From contig CAIPTQ010000139.1 of assembly GCA_903868035.1 (NCBI GenBank), positions 1 through 12,634 on the forward strand: DNA of 12,634 nt. Direction: 5' to 3'. Source of the stretch: an uncultured Phycisphaerales bacterium (GTDB lineage: Bacteria > Planctomycetota > Phycisphaerae > WQYP01). Shown here piece after piece: positions 7,198 through 12,634 of this stretch. The stretch's first letter is position 1; every line of letters starts with the position of its first letter. The translations under genes and the position numbers were made by a program. The notes under the pieces are model-generated. The model made no database searches. It had not been told where the DNA came from and saw nothing but the letters and a program-made list of their open reading frames with translations.

Positions 7198-7617
7198 TCA
7201 AGCGCGGCCGGCATCGGTGGACGCCGTCGTCTCCGGCTCCAGGCGATGGGCCTGGCGATAATGCATCGCTCCGCCGTGCTTGATGTAGTACGCCAGAAGC
7301 CGGTCCGGGTCGTTGACTTCATAGCCATAATATTGCGAACAAAACCACTTGTTCACGGGCCCCAGGGCCTCGCGTTTCTGTTGCTCAAGGAAATCCACCA
7401 TACCCATGGTCAAATTCTCCGCGTGCGTGCTCCAGCCTCCGCCCGTGGCGGGCGCATACTGGGCCTCAATGTAACTATCGGCTGATTTCCCACCCAGTCT
7501 TCGTTCATTCAACCAGGTCCGATAATGCCGCCCCACCGCCAAAAAATGACTCCCCTCACCAAGGCCGCCGCGCATCTCCCGCAGGTTCGCGCCCCATTCC
7601 CCACCGCCTTGACCCAC
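7198..7617 (-). CDS. Unrecognised 139-residue protein
   Basis: I do not recognise this gene. The GTG start at 7617 is well supported: GAGGGGG lies 6 nt upstream, and a TATTCT -10-like box is at 7634-7639. The composition is that of a real soluble protein. There is a Gly-rich start, then an aromatic/basic segment (about 24-52) with HYRTWLNERRLGG. A second block (about 62-125) carries WSTHAENLTMGMVDFLEQQ, VNKWFCSQYYGYEVNDPDR and LLAYYIKHGGAMHYRQ. A short Thr/Ala tail follows. There is no signal peptide, membrane helix or Cys metal site. The opposite-strand reading is low-quality shadow. It is divergent from the cold-shock gene and may be cotranscribed with the zinc-ribbon gene. An ATG at 7575 is possible but has no properly spaced ribosome-binding site. 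Confidence 0.6.
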   Translation of the reverse strand: MGQGGGEWGANLREMRGGLGEGSHFLAVGRHYRTWLNERRLGGKSADSYIEAQYAPATGGGWSTHAENLTMGMVDFLEQQKREALGPVNKWFCSQYYGYEVNDPDRLLAYYIKHGGAMHYRQAHRLEPETTASTDAGRA

Positions 7618-7638
7618 ACGTTACCCCCTCTATAGAAT
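7609..7638 (+). promoter_or_regulatory. Sigma70-type promoter of the cold-shock gene
   Basis: TTGACC (7609-7614) is followed by TATAGAAT (7631-7638). This can be read as TATAGA with a 16-bp spacer or TAGAAT with an 18-bp spacer, both near consensus. The predicted transcription start is near 7645. It overlaps the divergent 139-residue gene's -10-like box, ribosome-binding site and start codon. Confidence 0.6.
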
Positions 7639-7644
7639 ACCCGC

Positions 7645-7889
7645 CCGGTCGCCTCCCCTTTTTAGGGTAGGCCCTCCGTAGGAGAAGGTTGCGGGTCCTC
7701 CTGACCCCTCCTTTCGGCGTGCGTGCGCGGCTTTCCATCGGCCTGTTCCGGCCGCAGTTCTTGTCCAGCCCGCACCCACGCAATCCCGGACCACCGTTCT
7801 GTGTGTTCGCCAGACGTTTGTGGCGGTCCGACTTCCGGCTCCCGGTTTCATCAACCGGGGCTTGGTTGGTCATGGCCCGAGGTGTCTGG
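7645..7889 (+). promoter_or_regulatory. Long structured 5' leader of the cold-shock gene
   Basis: There are about 245 nt between the predicted start point and the chosen ATG, with no convincing ORF. It contains several short stems: GGGTC/GACCC near 7693-7707, CGGCC/GGCCG near 7738-7753, and the strongest, CCCGGTT (7842-7848)/AACCGGG (7854-7860), 7 bp with a TCATC loop. The last ends 18 nt before the Shine-Dalgarno. No U-tract follows it, so it is not a terminator. Long structured leaders are known in enterobacterial cspA mRNAs; temperature-responsive folding here is inference. Confidence 0.45.
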
Positions 7890-8150
7890 ATGCAGGTTGG
7901 CATGGTCAAGTGGTACGACTGCCGCAAAGGCTACGGGTTCATCGTGACCTCCGCCGGTGATGTCATGGCGCATTACACCGCCATCCAGGGCGAGGGCTTC
8001 CGCCGCCTCTACGATGGCGAGCACGTCGAATTCGAAGCCCAACTCGGCCCCAAAGGCCTCCACGCCACCTTCGTCCGCCGCCTCAATCCCCAACCCCCCG
8101 CGCCCAAAGAAACCGCGTGCCGCACCCAATCATCAATGCCACCATTTTAA
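7890..8150 (+). CDS. Cold-shock domain protein (CspA family)
   Basis: An 86-residue protein: a single cold-shock domain (1-66) and a Pro-rich tail of about 20 residues not found in the usual 67-70-residue Csp. The start MQVGMVKWYD matches the canonical Csp N-terminus. GAGGTG lies 5 nt before this ATG, while the in-frame ATG at 7872 has no good ribosome-binding site. RNP1 is KGYGFIV (13-19). The RNP2 region reads DVMAHYTAI (24-32), so the usual Phe-Val-His-Phe is Met-Ala-His-Tyr; one stacking aromatic is missing. AIQGEGFRRL and the closing GPKGLHATFV are typical. It should bind single-stranded RNA or DNA in the cytoplasm. It is divergent from the 139-residue gene and 81 bp before the C39 peptidase. 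Confidence 0.93.
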   Translation: MQVGMVKWYDCRKGYGFIVTSAGDVMAHYTAIQGEGFRRLYDGEHVEFEAQLGPKGLHATFVRRLNPQPPAPKETACRTQSSMPPF

Positions 8151-8176
8151 CCACTTAACCATTTAACCACTCACCA
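8145..8176 (+). repeat. Four-copy 8-mer tandem repeat (acttaacc family)
   Basis: The units ttttaacc, acttaacc, atttaacc and actcacca run head to tail, starting at the cold-shock stop codon (TAA at 8148-8150). The core acttaacc is shared with 4341-4356 beside another gene's stop. It is AT-richer than the flanks. Confidence 0.55.
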
Positions 8177-8209
8177 CAATCTCCCCGAACCTCCCCCCCT
8201 CCCCCGCCG

Positions 8210-8228
8210 TATCATGCATGAGAGGTGA
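8210..8228 (+). promoter_or_regulatory. -10 box and ribosome-binding site of the C39 peptidase gene
   Basis: TATCAT at 8210-8215 predicts transcription from about 8222, followed by AGAGGTGA (8221-8228) with its AGAGG core 6 nt before the ATG at 8232. No clear -35 is seen in the C-rich upstream stretch. The short leader would carry little more than the ribosome-binding site. Confidence 0.45.
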
Positions 8229-8231
8229 CTC

Positions 8232-9032
8232 ATGCTCTATCTCCAACTCGCCGCATTCCCCCTTCTGGCCCTCGCCGGCATCCTCACTGGCCTCCGCCTG
8301 GCCAAAAGCCGCTGGTGGCTCCTCGCCGTCGCACTCCCCCTGGCCCTCTTCGCCCTCGTCATCCTCGGCCATCGCTCCCCCGCCTTGCGTTTCGCCGCCG
8401 TCGTCGCCTGGGCCGTCGATGCCGATATCAATCCCCTCCTCATGACCGCCGCCATCGGCATCGTCTTCGCCACCCTCCTCCCCAAGCTCCCCCGCAAATC
8501 CACCCGCGGTTTCGTCATCGCCGTCATGGCCGTCATGCTGCTCTACTACGGCCTCCTGCCCCCCCTCCTCCCCCTGGCCGTCCGCCCGAGCCTCGCCGCC
8601 ACGCCCACCCGCATCGACCGCAACGGCATCTGCCTCCAGCGGCACGCCTATTCCTGCGGACCCGCCGCCGCCGTCACCTGCCTGCGCCGCCTGGGCCTGC
8701 CCGCCGACGAAGGCGCCCTCGCCGTCGCCGCGCGCTGCGCCCCGGTCGTCGGCACCGATGGCCACGTGCTGGCCGCCGCCGTGACCCGCGATTATCCCTC
8801 CGTCGCCTGCCAATATCGCTATGTGTCCTCCCTCGATGACCTCCGCCTCCCCGCCGTGGCCGACATGGAGATTCCCTGGATCGGCGGCCATTATGTCGCG
8901 GTCCTCGAGGTGCAGGCGGATGTAGTCATGGTCGGCGACCCCCTCAGCGGCCTGGGCCAAATCCCCCGCGCGGAATTCCTCGCCCAATGGAAACACGGCG
9001 CCATCGAATTCCCGCGCCGCGAAAACTATTAA
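8232..9032 (+). CDS. Membrane-anchored peptidase C39-family protein
   Basis: A 266-residue protein. The N-terminal half has about four hydrophobic segments (1-23, 29-46, 67-84, 93-118). Residues 130-260 form a papain-like C39 domain. The catalytic set is visible: Gln136 (oxyanion), Cys142 in YSCGPAAAV, His220 in GGHYVAVL and Asp236 in VVGDPLSG-type context (VMVGDPLSG). C39 domains usually cut double-Gly leader peptides and sit at the N-terminus of ABC exporters. Here there is no ATPase and the peptidase is C-terminal to the membrane part. No precursor peptide gene with a GG leader or exporter is visible nearby, so the substrate is unknown. The start is fixed by AGAGGTGA just upstream. It converges on argS with 24 bp between stops. 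Confidence 0.88.
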   Translation: MLYLQLAAFPLLALAGILTGLRLAKSRWWLLAVALPLALFALVILGHRSPALRFAAVVAWAVDADINPLLMTAAIGIVFATLLPKLPRKSTRGFVIAVMAVMLLYYGLLPPLLPLAVRPSLAATPTRIDRNGICLQRHAYSCGPAAAVTCLRRLGLPADEGALAVAARCAPVVGTDGHVLAAAVTRDYPSVACQYRYVSSLDDLRLPAVADMEIPWIGGHYVAVLEVQADVVMVGDPLSGLGQIPRAEFLAQWKHGAIEFPRRENY

Positions 9033-9056
9033 TCCAAATACGTTCGATTGGCGGTG

Positions 9057-11084
9057 TCACATTTCTTCCAACACCTCGATGCCCAGCAGGTCTTTGAGGC
9101 CAATACGGAGCACCGTGGCGGTGTAATGGCACAGGAGGAGGCGGCTCATTTTGCGTTCTTCGGTGGGGGCCTTGAGGACGGGGCAGGATTCGAAGAGGCG
9201 GGCGAAGGTGCCGCAGAGTTCGTAGAGGTAGTTGCAGAGGTGGTGGGGCTTGAGGTCGCGGGCGACGGCGTCGATGACGGCGGGGAACTGGAGGAGTTTT
9301 TTGGCGAGGGCGGCTTCGTCCACGTGGTCGATGAGGAGGGCGGGGTTGGCGGCGAGGACCTGGGCGGGGGTGATGTTGCCTTTGCGGTAGATGCCCTGGA
9401 CGCGGGTGTACTGCATCTGGAGGTAGGGTCCGGTGTTGCCTTCGAGGGAGAGCATGCGGTCCCAGTCGAAGATGTAGTTGGTGATGCGGTCCTGGCGGAG
9501 GTCGGCGTATTTGACGGCACCGATGCCGACGGCGTGGTTGACGGCGGCGCGTTTTTCGGGGGAAAGTTCGGCGGCGCGTTCAGCGCGCACGTTGCCGGCG
9601 CGTTCGATGGCTTCCAGGAGGAGGTCCTTGAGCTTGACGGTGTCGCCGGAGCGGGTTTTGAAGGGTTTGCCGTCGGGGCCGGTGATGGAACCGAAGGGGG
9701 CGTGTTCGAGGGTGACGCGGGGCGGGGGGAGGTCGGTGGGGCCTTGCTCGGGGTCGAAGGTGGGCGGGGTGGTGCGGTGGGGGTTGTGGTCCCACTGGGC
9801 GGCGCGGAAGGCGTCGAAGAGCATGGCGAAGTGGTCGGACTGGCGGGCGTCGGTGAAGTAGACGACGCGGTCGGCGTGCCAGTCTTGCGCGAGGGGTTTC
9901 TGGTCGGCGGGGGATTCTTTGTGCTCCTGGACGCGGAAGTAGAGGGCGGCGAGGTCGGTGGCGGAGTAGGGATAGCCGCCATCGGATTTCTGGAGCATCA
10001 TGGGGAGGGGGCTTTTGTCCCGGTCGAGCCAGCCGGGGAGGAAGATGCAGAAGGCCCCGCCGGAGTAGGCGGCGAAGGGCTTGGTGACGGGGGCGGGGGC
10101 GGCGGCGGATTCTTCGAGGCGATGGGTGGCATCCTGGGTGTCGGGGAGGTCGTCGGCGCGGGCGGGGGCTTCGTGGCCGAGGGGGTCGTTGTTGGTGTCG
10201 GCGGAGGTGCCGGCATGGGCGGAGACTGTGCCGCCTTCGCCGCCGAGGGTGGATTTGACGCGGTCGATGATGAGGGGGAGGCGTGTGCCGTAGAAGGATT
10301 CGCCGCGTTCATGGTCATCGGTGAGGGTGACGTTGAGGAGTTGGTAGATTTCGGTGTAGTGGTGGCGGGTGACTTCGCGCATTTTGTTCCAGAGGGCGAC
10401 GGCGGCGGGGCTGCCGGACTGGAGTTCGACGACGGTTTGGCGGGCGATGATGGCGAAAGCGGGGTCGGTTTTGAAGCGGGCGGTGGCCGCTTGGTAGTGG
10501 CGGTCGAGGTCTTCGATGGCGAGGGGGGCGGTGGTGAGGGATTGGTCGCGGAGGTGGTGGATGAGCATGCCGAACTGGGTGCCGAAGTCGCCGATGTGGT
10601 TTTGGCGGATGACGGTGTGACCGAGGAAGTCGAGGGTGCGGGCGATGGCGTCGCCGAGGATGGTGGAGCGGAGGTGGCCGACGTGCATTTGTTTGGCGAC
10701 GTTGGGGCCGGAGTAGTCGAGGACGATGGTTTGGCGGGCGGTGCCGGTGACGCGGGGGACGCCGGCGCGGGCGGGTTCGGCGAAAGCGGTTTTTAAGGCG
10801 GAGGCGAGGAAGGATTTTTTGAGGCGGAGGTTGATGAAGCCGGGGCCGGCGATGGAAGGGGGTTCGCAGAGGTCGTCGATCGCGAGGGCGGCGAGGATTT
10901 TGGTGGCGACTTCGCGGGGGGGCTGGCCGAGGCGTTTGGCCAGGGACATGGCGACGTTGGATTGGTAGTCGGCATGGCGGGGGTCGGCGGTTTTGATGAG
11001 GGGGTCGAGGGCGTTTTCGGCGCCGAAGGCGGTGGCGAGGGCCAGGAGGAAGCGTTCGCGGAGGAGGTCGTCGATGGATGGCAC
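9057..11084 (-). CDS. argS: Arginyl-tRNA synthetase
   Basis: A class I synthetase that charges tRNA-Arg in the cytoplasm, 675 residues, longer than the usual 550-590. Counted from the GTG at 11084: the N-terminal tRNA-recognition domain is about 1-100; the HIGH box is HVGH (134-137) in the context SGPNVAKQMHVGHLRST; QKSDGGYPYSATDLAA is at 366-381; PFKTRSGDTVKL (475-486) takes the KMSKS position, as is common in ArgRS. The DALR anticodon-binding domain closes with GLKDLLGIEVLEEM. Extra length sits in two inserts, about 281-335 (Gly/Ala/Thr/Asp/Pro-rich) and about 433-455 (Pro-rich). AGGAA lies 6 nt before the GTG at 11084; the in-frame GTG at 11114 has no ribosome-binding site. Confidence 0.95.
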   Translation of the reverse strand: MPSIDDLLRERFLLALATAFGAENALDPLIKTADPRHADYQSNVAMSLAKRLGQPPREVATKILAALAIDDLCEPPSIAGPGFINLRLKKSFLASALKTAFAEPARAGVPRVTGTARQTIVLDYSGPNVAKQMHVGHLRSTILGDAIARTLDFLGHTVIRQNHIGDFGTQFGMLIHHLRDQSLTTAPLAIEDLDRHYQAATARFKTDPAFAIIARQTVVELQSGSPAAVALWNKMREVTRHHYTEIYQLLNVTLTDDHERGESFYGTRLPLIIDRVKSTLGGEGGTVSAHAGTSADTNNDPLGHEAPARADDLPDTQDATHRLEESAAAPAPVTKPFAAYSGGAFCIFLPGWLDRDKSPLPMMLQKSDGGYPYSATDLAALYFRVQEHKESPADQKPLAQDWHADRVVYFTDARQSDHFAMLFDAFRAAQWDHNPHRTTPPTFDPEQGPTDLPPPRVTLEHAPFGSITGPDGKPFKTRSGDTVKLKDLLLEAIERAGNVRAERAAELSPEKRAAVNHAVGIGAVKYADLRQDRITNYIFDWDRMLSLEGNTGPYLQMQYTRVQGIYRKGNITPAQVLAANPALLIDHVDEAALAKKLLQFPAVIDAVARDLKPHHLCNYLYELCGTFARLFESCPVLKAPTEERKMSRLLLCHYTATVLRIGLKDLLGIEVLEEM

Positions 11085-11133
11085 GGGATATTCCTGAAAA
11101 GTAGATGGAAGCACGGCGCGGAGGCCACACGGA

Positions 11134-11163
11134 ATGATAACGGGAAGGCGCGTGGGGTGGTAA
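11134..11163 (-). promoter_or_regulatory. Candidate argS promoter
   Basis: On the minus strand TTACCA (11163-11158) and TATCAT (11139-11134) are separated by 18 bp. The predicted start near 11127 gives a leader of about 40 nt before the GTG at 11084. TATCAT is also used before the C39 gene. Confidence 0.4.
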
Positions 11164-11215
11164 CGCGCGGCGCGGGAACACGGGAGCGCATCCGAACGAG
11201 CTGACTGACGAGCGG

Positions 11216-11230
11216 CGGGCGCGACGCCCG
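11216..11230. repeat. GC-only 6-bp inverted repeat
   Basis: CGGGCG and CGCCCG flank a CGA loop, a perfect short hairpin upstream of argS. No U-tract follows on either strand. Its function is unknown. Confidence 0.35.
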
Positions 11231-11375
11231 TTACGGGGTTTCGCGCGGGGGGGCGGTGGGGGGGACATTACTGAACCGGGGCAGCGGCCAAGCAGGCGTA
11301 TACTCTGCCTTGCTGGCTCCAGCACAGTCGTACCTTGCTGCCGGCCACCGCCAGGTGCGTGCCTGCGGGGAATTG

Positions 11376-11423
11376 GGGTGGGGGGGCGAGAGGAGGAGAA
11401 GAAGGGGGGAGGGGGGGGTCAGG
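11376..11423 (+). repeat. G-rich purine tract with G-quadruplex potential
   Basis: At least four runs of three to eight G (ggggtggggggg, gggggg, gggggggg, then more) occur within about 50 bases. This meets the simple G-quadruplex pattern on the plus strand. Runs this long are absent from the genes to the left. Confidence 0.5.
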
Positions 11424-11791
11424 GCAGAGACCGGCACACCCGAGTCCCCCGGTCGGTCAGAGACGCTTTAGTTGGGGGAGAGGAGGGAGTCGTCACGTTT
11501 CTCCAAAAGCCCTCCCTCGGGCCTCGCACCTCGGGCGTTCCATTTGAACAGCAGGCGGCCCTTGCCGATGGCGTCCGGGCCGATAGTAAATAGTTCCTTC
11601 ATTGGCGGGGGAGCCCTCTCCTCCCCCCTCCCCGACGAACTCGAAAACTGTTGACTTGAAAATTAGCTGTCTCTTCTCCCGATAAAGTCTGGGGGAGGGA
11701 GGGGGCTAGCTCCTCGCGTCTCTCATGATGAGCGTCCCTGCTCAACGACCTCCTGACAGATCCCTGGACGTGAAGTCCGGCGATTATGAAA

Positions 11792-11837
11792 TGAAGTTTT
11801 GAGGCCAAGAAGTGAATCTTCACTGTTCAAAACTTCA
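11792..11837. repeat. 11-bp inverted repeat with nested hairpin
   Basis: TGAAGTTTTGA (11792-11802) and TCAAAACTTCA (11827-11837) are perfect complements. Within the 24-nt loop AGTGA and TCACT (11811-11824) form a second stem with an ATCT loop. A T7 run lies 11 nt after the outer stem. The stem is AT-rich and the T-run too distant for a standard terminator. Confidence 0.5.
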
Positions 11838-11984
11838 AAGTGTCTTCCTTTTTTTGTTGTCAGATGATGGGTGCCAGGTGGTCCAGTTCCCGCGCGACCC
11901 CACCTCCTCAATCCTCCTTTCGAGAACTGAGCCGGCTTCCTCGGTGTAGCCTAGTTTCCTTCCCATCCGCACGTGGCATCCCAC

Positions 11985-12609
11985 ATGCCCCCAGTAAAAG
12001 TTTACAAGGGGAAGGCGTTCGTCGCTCTTGCCGCAGCTTTAATCGCCGCGGGCGCTTGCGCTTTCCCCTTTTACGTGAGGTACGACGGCGGGCCCGCCGT
12101 GCGGATATCGTCTCTGCACCCCCACGCACCGACATCCCCGCGGGCGGGCCATTTTCCCAACGAAGGGGGCGTTTCGAGTCGAAACATTGTCAGCCTCAAA
12201 TTTGCCTCGAAAATTCTCGAGCCTAAGGGCCTCCCACCCCCTTCCCCTTCTCCGCCAGCGGTCTACCCCGCCGCCGTGCTGAGAGCCAGCTGCTGCCGCA
12301 GGCGGCCGGTGTCCGCGGGGCCTACACAAACACGTGCGCGGGCGGGCGACCGACCCCCGCGATCCCATCTCTATCCCTACTTGTCCAGACGGCCGCACCC
12401 TGACTCATCCTGCCGCGCAGGGGGTTCCTTTCTGGAACCAATCATCGTGCTGTATGGGGAATAGGTGCCCCCCTTTCCCTCTCGCTGATCATTGTTAGAG
12501 ATGGTACAAATGGGCCGTCGCTCCTCCCTCCCCCCCCCCCCTCTTTTCCCCCTCCCGCAGCGGTTCCCGTGACGCGGGCCCCGACTCCAAGCCCTTCAAG
12601 TTCCGATAG
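11985..12609 (+). other. Possible eukaryotic two-exon microprotein gene (speculative)
   Basis: The ATG at 11985 opens a frame of 31 codons plus two bases reading MPPVKVYKGK, then a hydrophobic segment (about residues 11-28) ending AFPFYV. At 12079/12080 the sequence AG|GTACG resembles a splice donor. A polypyrimidine tract with C12 ends in GCAG at 12560. Joining the two gives an in-frame second exon (SGSRDAGPDSKPFKFR) with a stop at 12607-12609: a 47-residue single-pass protein with a basic start and basic end, a style common among small mitochondrial inner-membrane proteins. The unspliced frame continues as Pro/Arg/Ser-rich sequence that does not look like protein. I do not recognise the family. 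It could be chance; the coding call rests on one clean exon-like stretch and two splice-like sites. Confidence 0.22.
12518..12560 (+). other. Polypyrimidine tract ending in CAG (splice-acceptor-like)
   Basis: About 40 bases almost free of purines, including C12 (12530-12541) and a TTTT, end in GCAG at 12557-12560. This is the layout of a eukaryotic 3' splice site. On the other strand it is a G-rich run with quadruplex potential. Confidence 0.4.
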
Positions 12610-12634
12610 CTTCAGCTTGAGCTAGTCCCGAAGC

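Larger units (their letters stand above)
11310..12634. other. Gene-poor segment of foreign texture, possibly eukaryotic or chimeric
   Basis: About 1.3 kb with no recognisable bacterial gene. Open frames are short and Arg/Ser/Pro/Gly-rich, unlike the genes to the left. The texture differs from the rest of the window: G6 and G8 runs in a purine-rich tract (about 11375-11425), a C12 run (12530-12541), a T7 run (11849-11855), an AT-richer patch with a long inverted repeat (11792-11837), and several CGA/TCG palindromes (GTTTCGA-G-TCGAAAC at 12171-12185; GGTTCC/GGAACC at 12423-12439). A polypyrimidine tract ending in CAG (12558-12560) resembles a splice acceptor. The left limit is a guess between about 11,170 and 11,480. 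It could instead be a non-coding bacterial island. Confidence 0.45.

Noticed and set aside
7081..7485. GTG start at 7081 with GGAGG 3-4 nt upstream, 134 codons on the plus strand
   Set aside because: The GGAGG is the upstream arm of the inverted repeat, and from 7198 onward the frame is antisense to the better-supported 139-residue gene. A short peptide from here cannot be excluded.
7689..7889. N-terminal extension of the cold-shock protein from TTG 7689 or ATG 7872
   Set aside because: The canonical Csp N-terminus and the correctly spaced GAGGTG fix the start at 7890. The upstream residues are Arg/Pro/Ser-rich.
9048..10796. A 582-codon open frame on the plus strand, Gly/Val/Glu-rich
   Set aside because: It lies wholly antisense to argS, whose motifs are unmistakable. 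The composition is the mirror of C-rich argS codons, with no domain.
11654..11690. TTGACT ... TAAAGT as a promoter
   Set aside because: The spacing is about 26 bp, far from 16-18, and no gene follows.
11792..11855. Rho-independent terminator
   Set aside because: The stem is AT-rich, the loop is 24 nt and the T-run starts 11 nt after the stem. No gene precedes it.
11973..12464. A 163-codon unspliced frame on the plus strand
   Set aside because: Only the first 31 codons after the ATG at 11985 look like protein. The remainder is Pro/Arg/Ser/Ala-rich, as expected from non-coding GC-rich DNA.

Overview
The window reads as two unlike pieces joined end to end. Positions 1 to about 11,200 are dense, GC-rich bacterial DNA with short intergenic gaps. 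The gene content suggests Planctomycetota, perhaps Phycisphaerae: a membrane diadenylate cyclase with a YbbR partner, a soluble plant-type acyl-ACP desaturase, a NapG-like polyferredoxin and a membrane-anchored C39 peptidase. That assignment is inference from gene content and style; there is no rRNA or other definitive marker. From about 11,300 to the end no bacterial gene is visible. The texture changes to long G and C homopolymers and polypyrimidine tracts, and there is a possible spliced microprotein gene. This tail looks eukaryotic or chimeric.

Layout of the bacterial part: a 5'-truncated four-cluster [4Fe-4S] protein (+) converges on hpt (-). hpt is divergent from cdaA (+), which is followed by a YbbR/CdaR-like gene (+). 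These converge on an acyl-ACP desaturase (-), preceded on the same strand by an ABC-F ATPase (-), a zinc-ribbon tail-anchored protein (-) and an unrecognised 139-residue protein (-). That last gene is divergent from a cold-shock-domain gene (+), followed by a C39-family membrane peptidase (+), which converges on argS (-).

Regulation visible in sequence: hpt and cdaA each carry TATACT at exactly -12 to -7 from their ATG, which predicts a pair of divergent leaderless transcripts. The cold-shock gene has a good sigma70-type promoter about 250 nt upstream of its start, giving a long structured leader. The zinc-ribbon gene has a perfect 9-bp inverted repeat that could mask its Shine-Dalgarno. The C39 peptidase and argS have TATCAT -10 boxes and clear ribosome-binding sites.

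How the genes work together: cdaA and the YbbR gene form a c-di-AMP synthesis and regulation unit, and the cyclase has an altered DGA motif (Asp-Met-Gly). The other genes are mostly housekeeping: purine salvage, tRNA charging, ribosome-associated ABC-F, fatty-acid desaturation and RNA chaperone. No CRISPR array, tRNA, rRNA, insertion sequence or prophage gene was seen.
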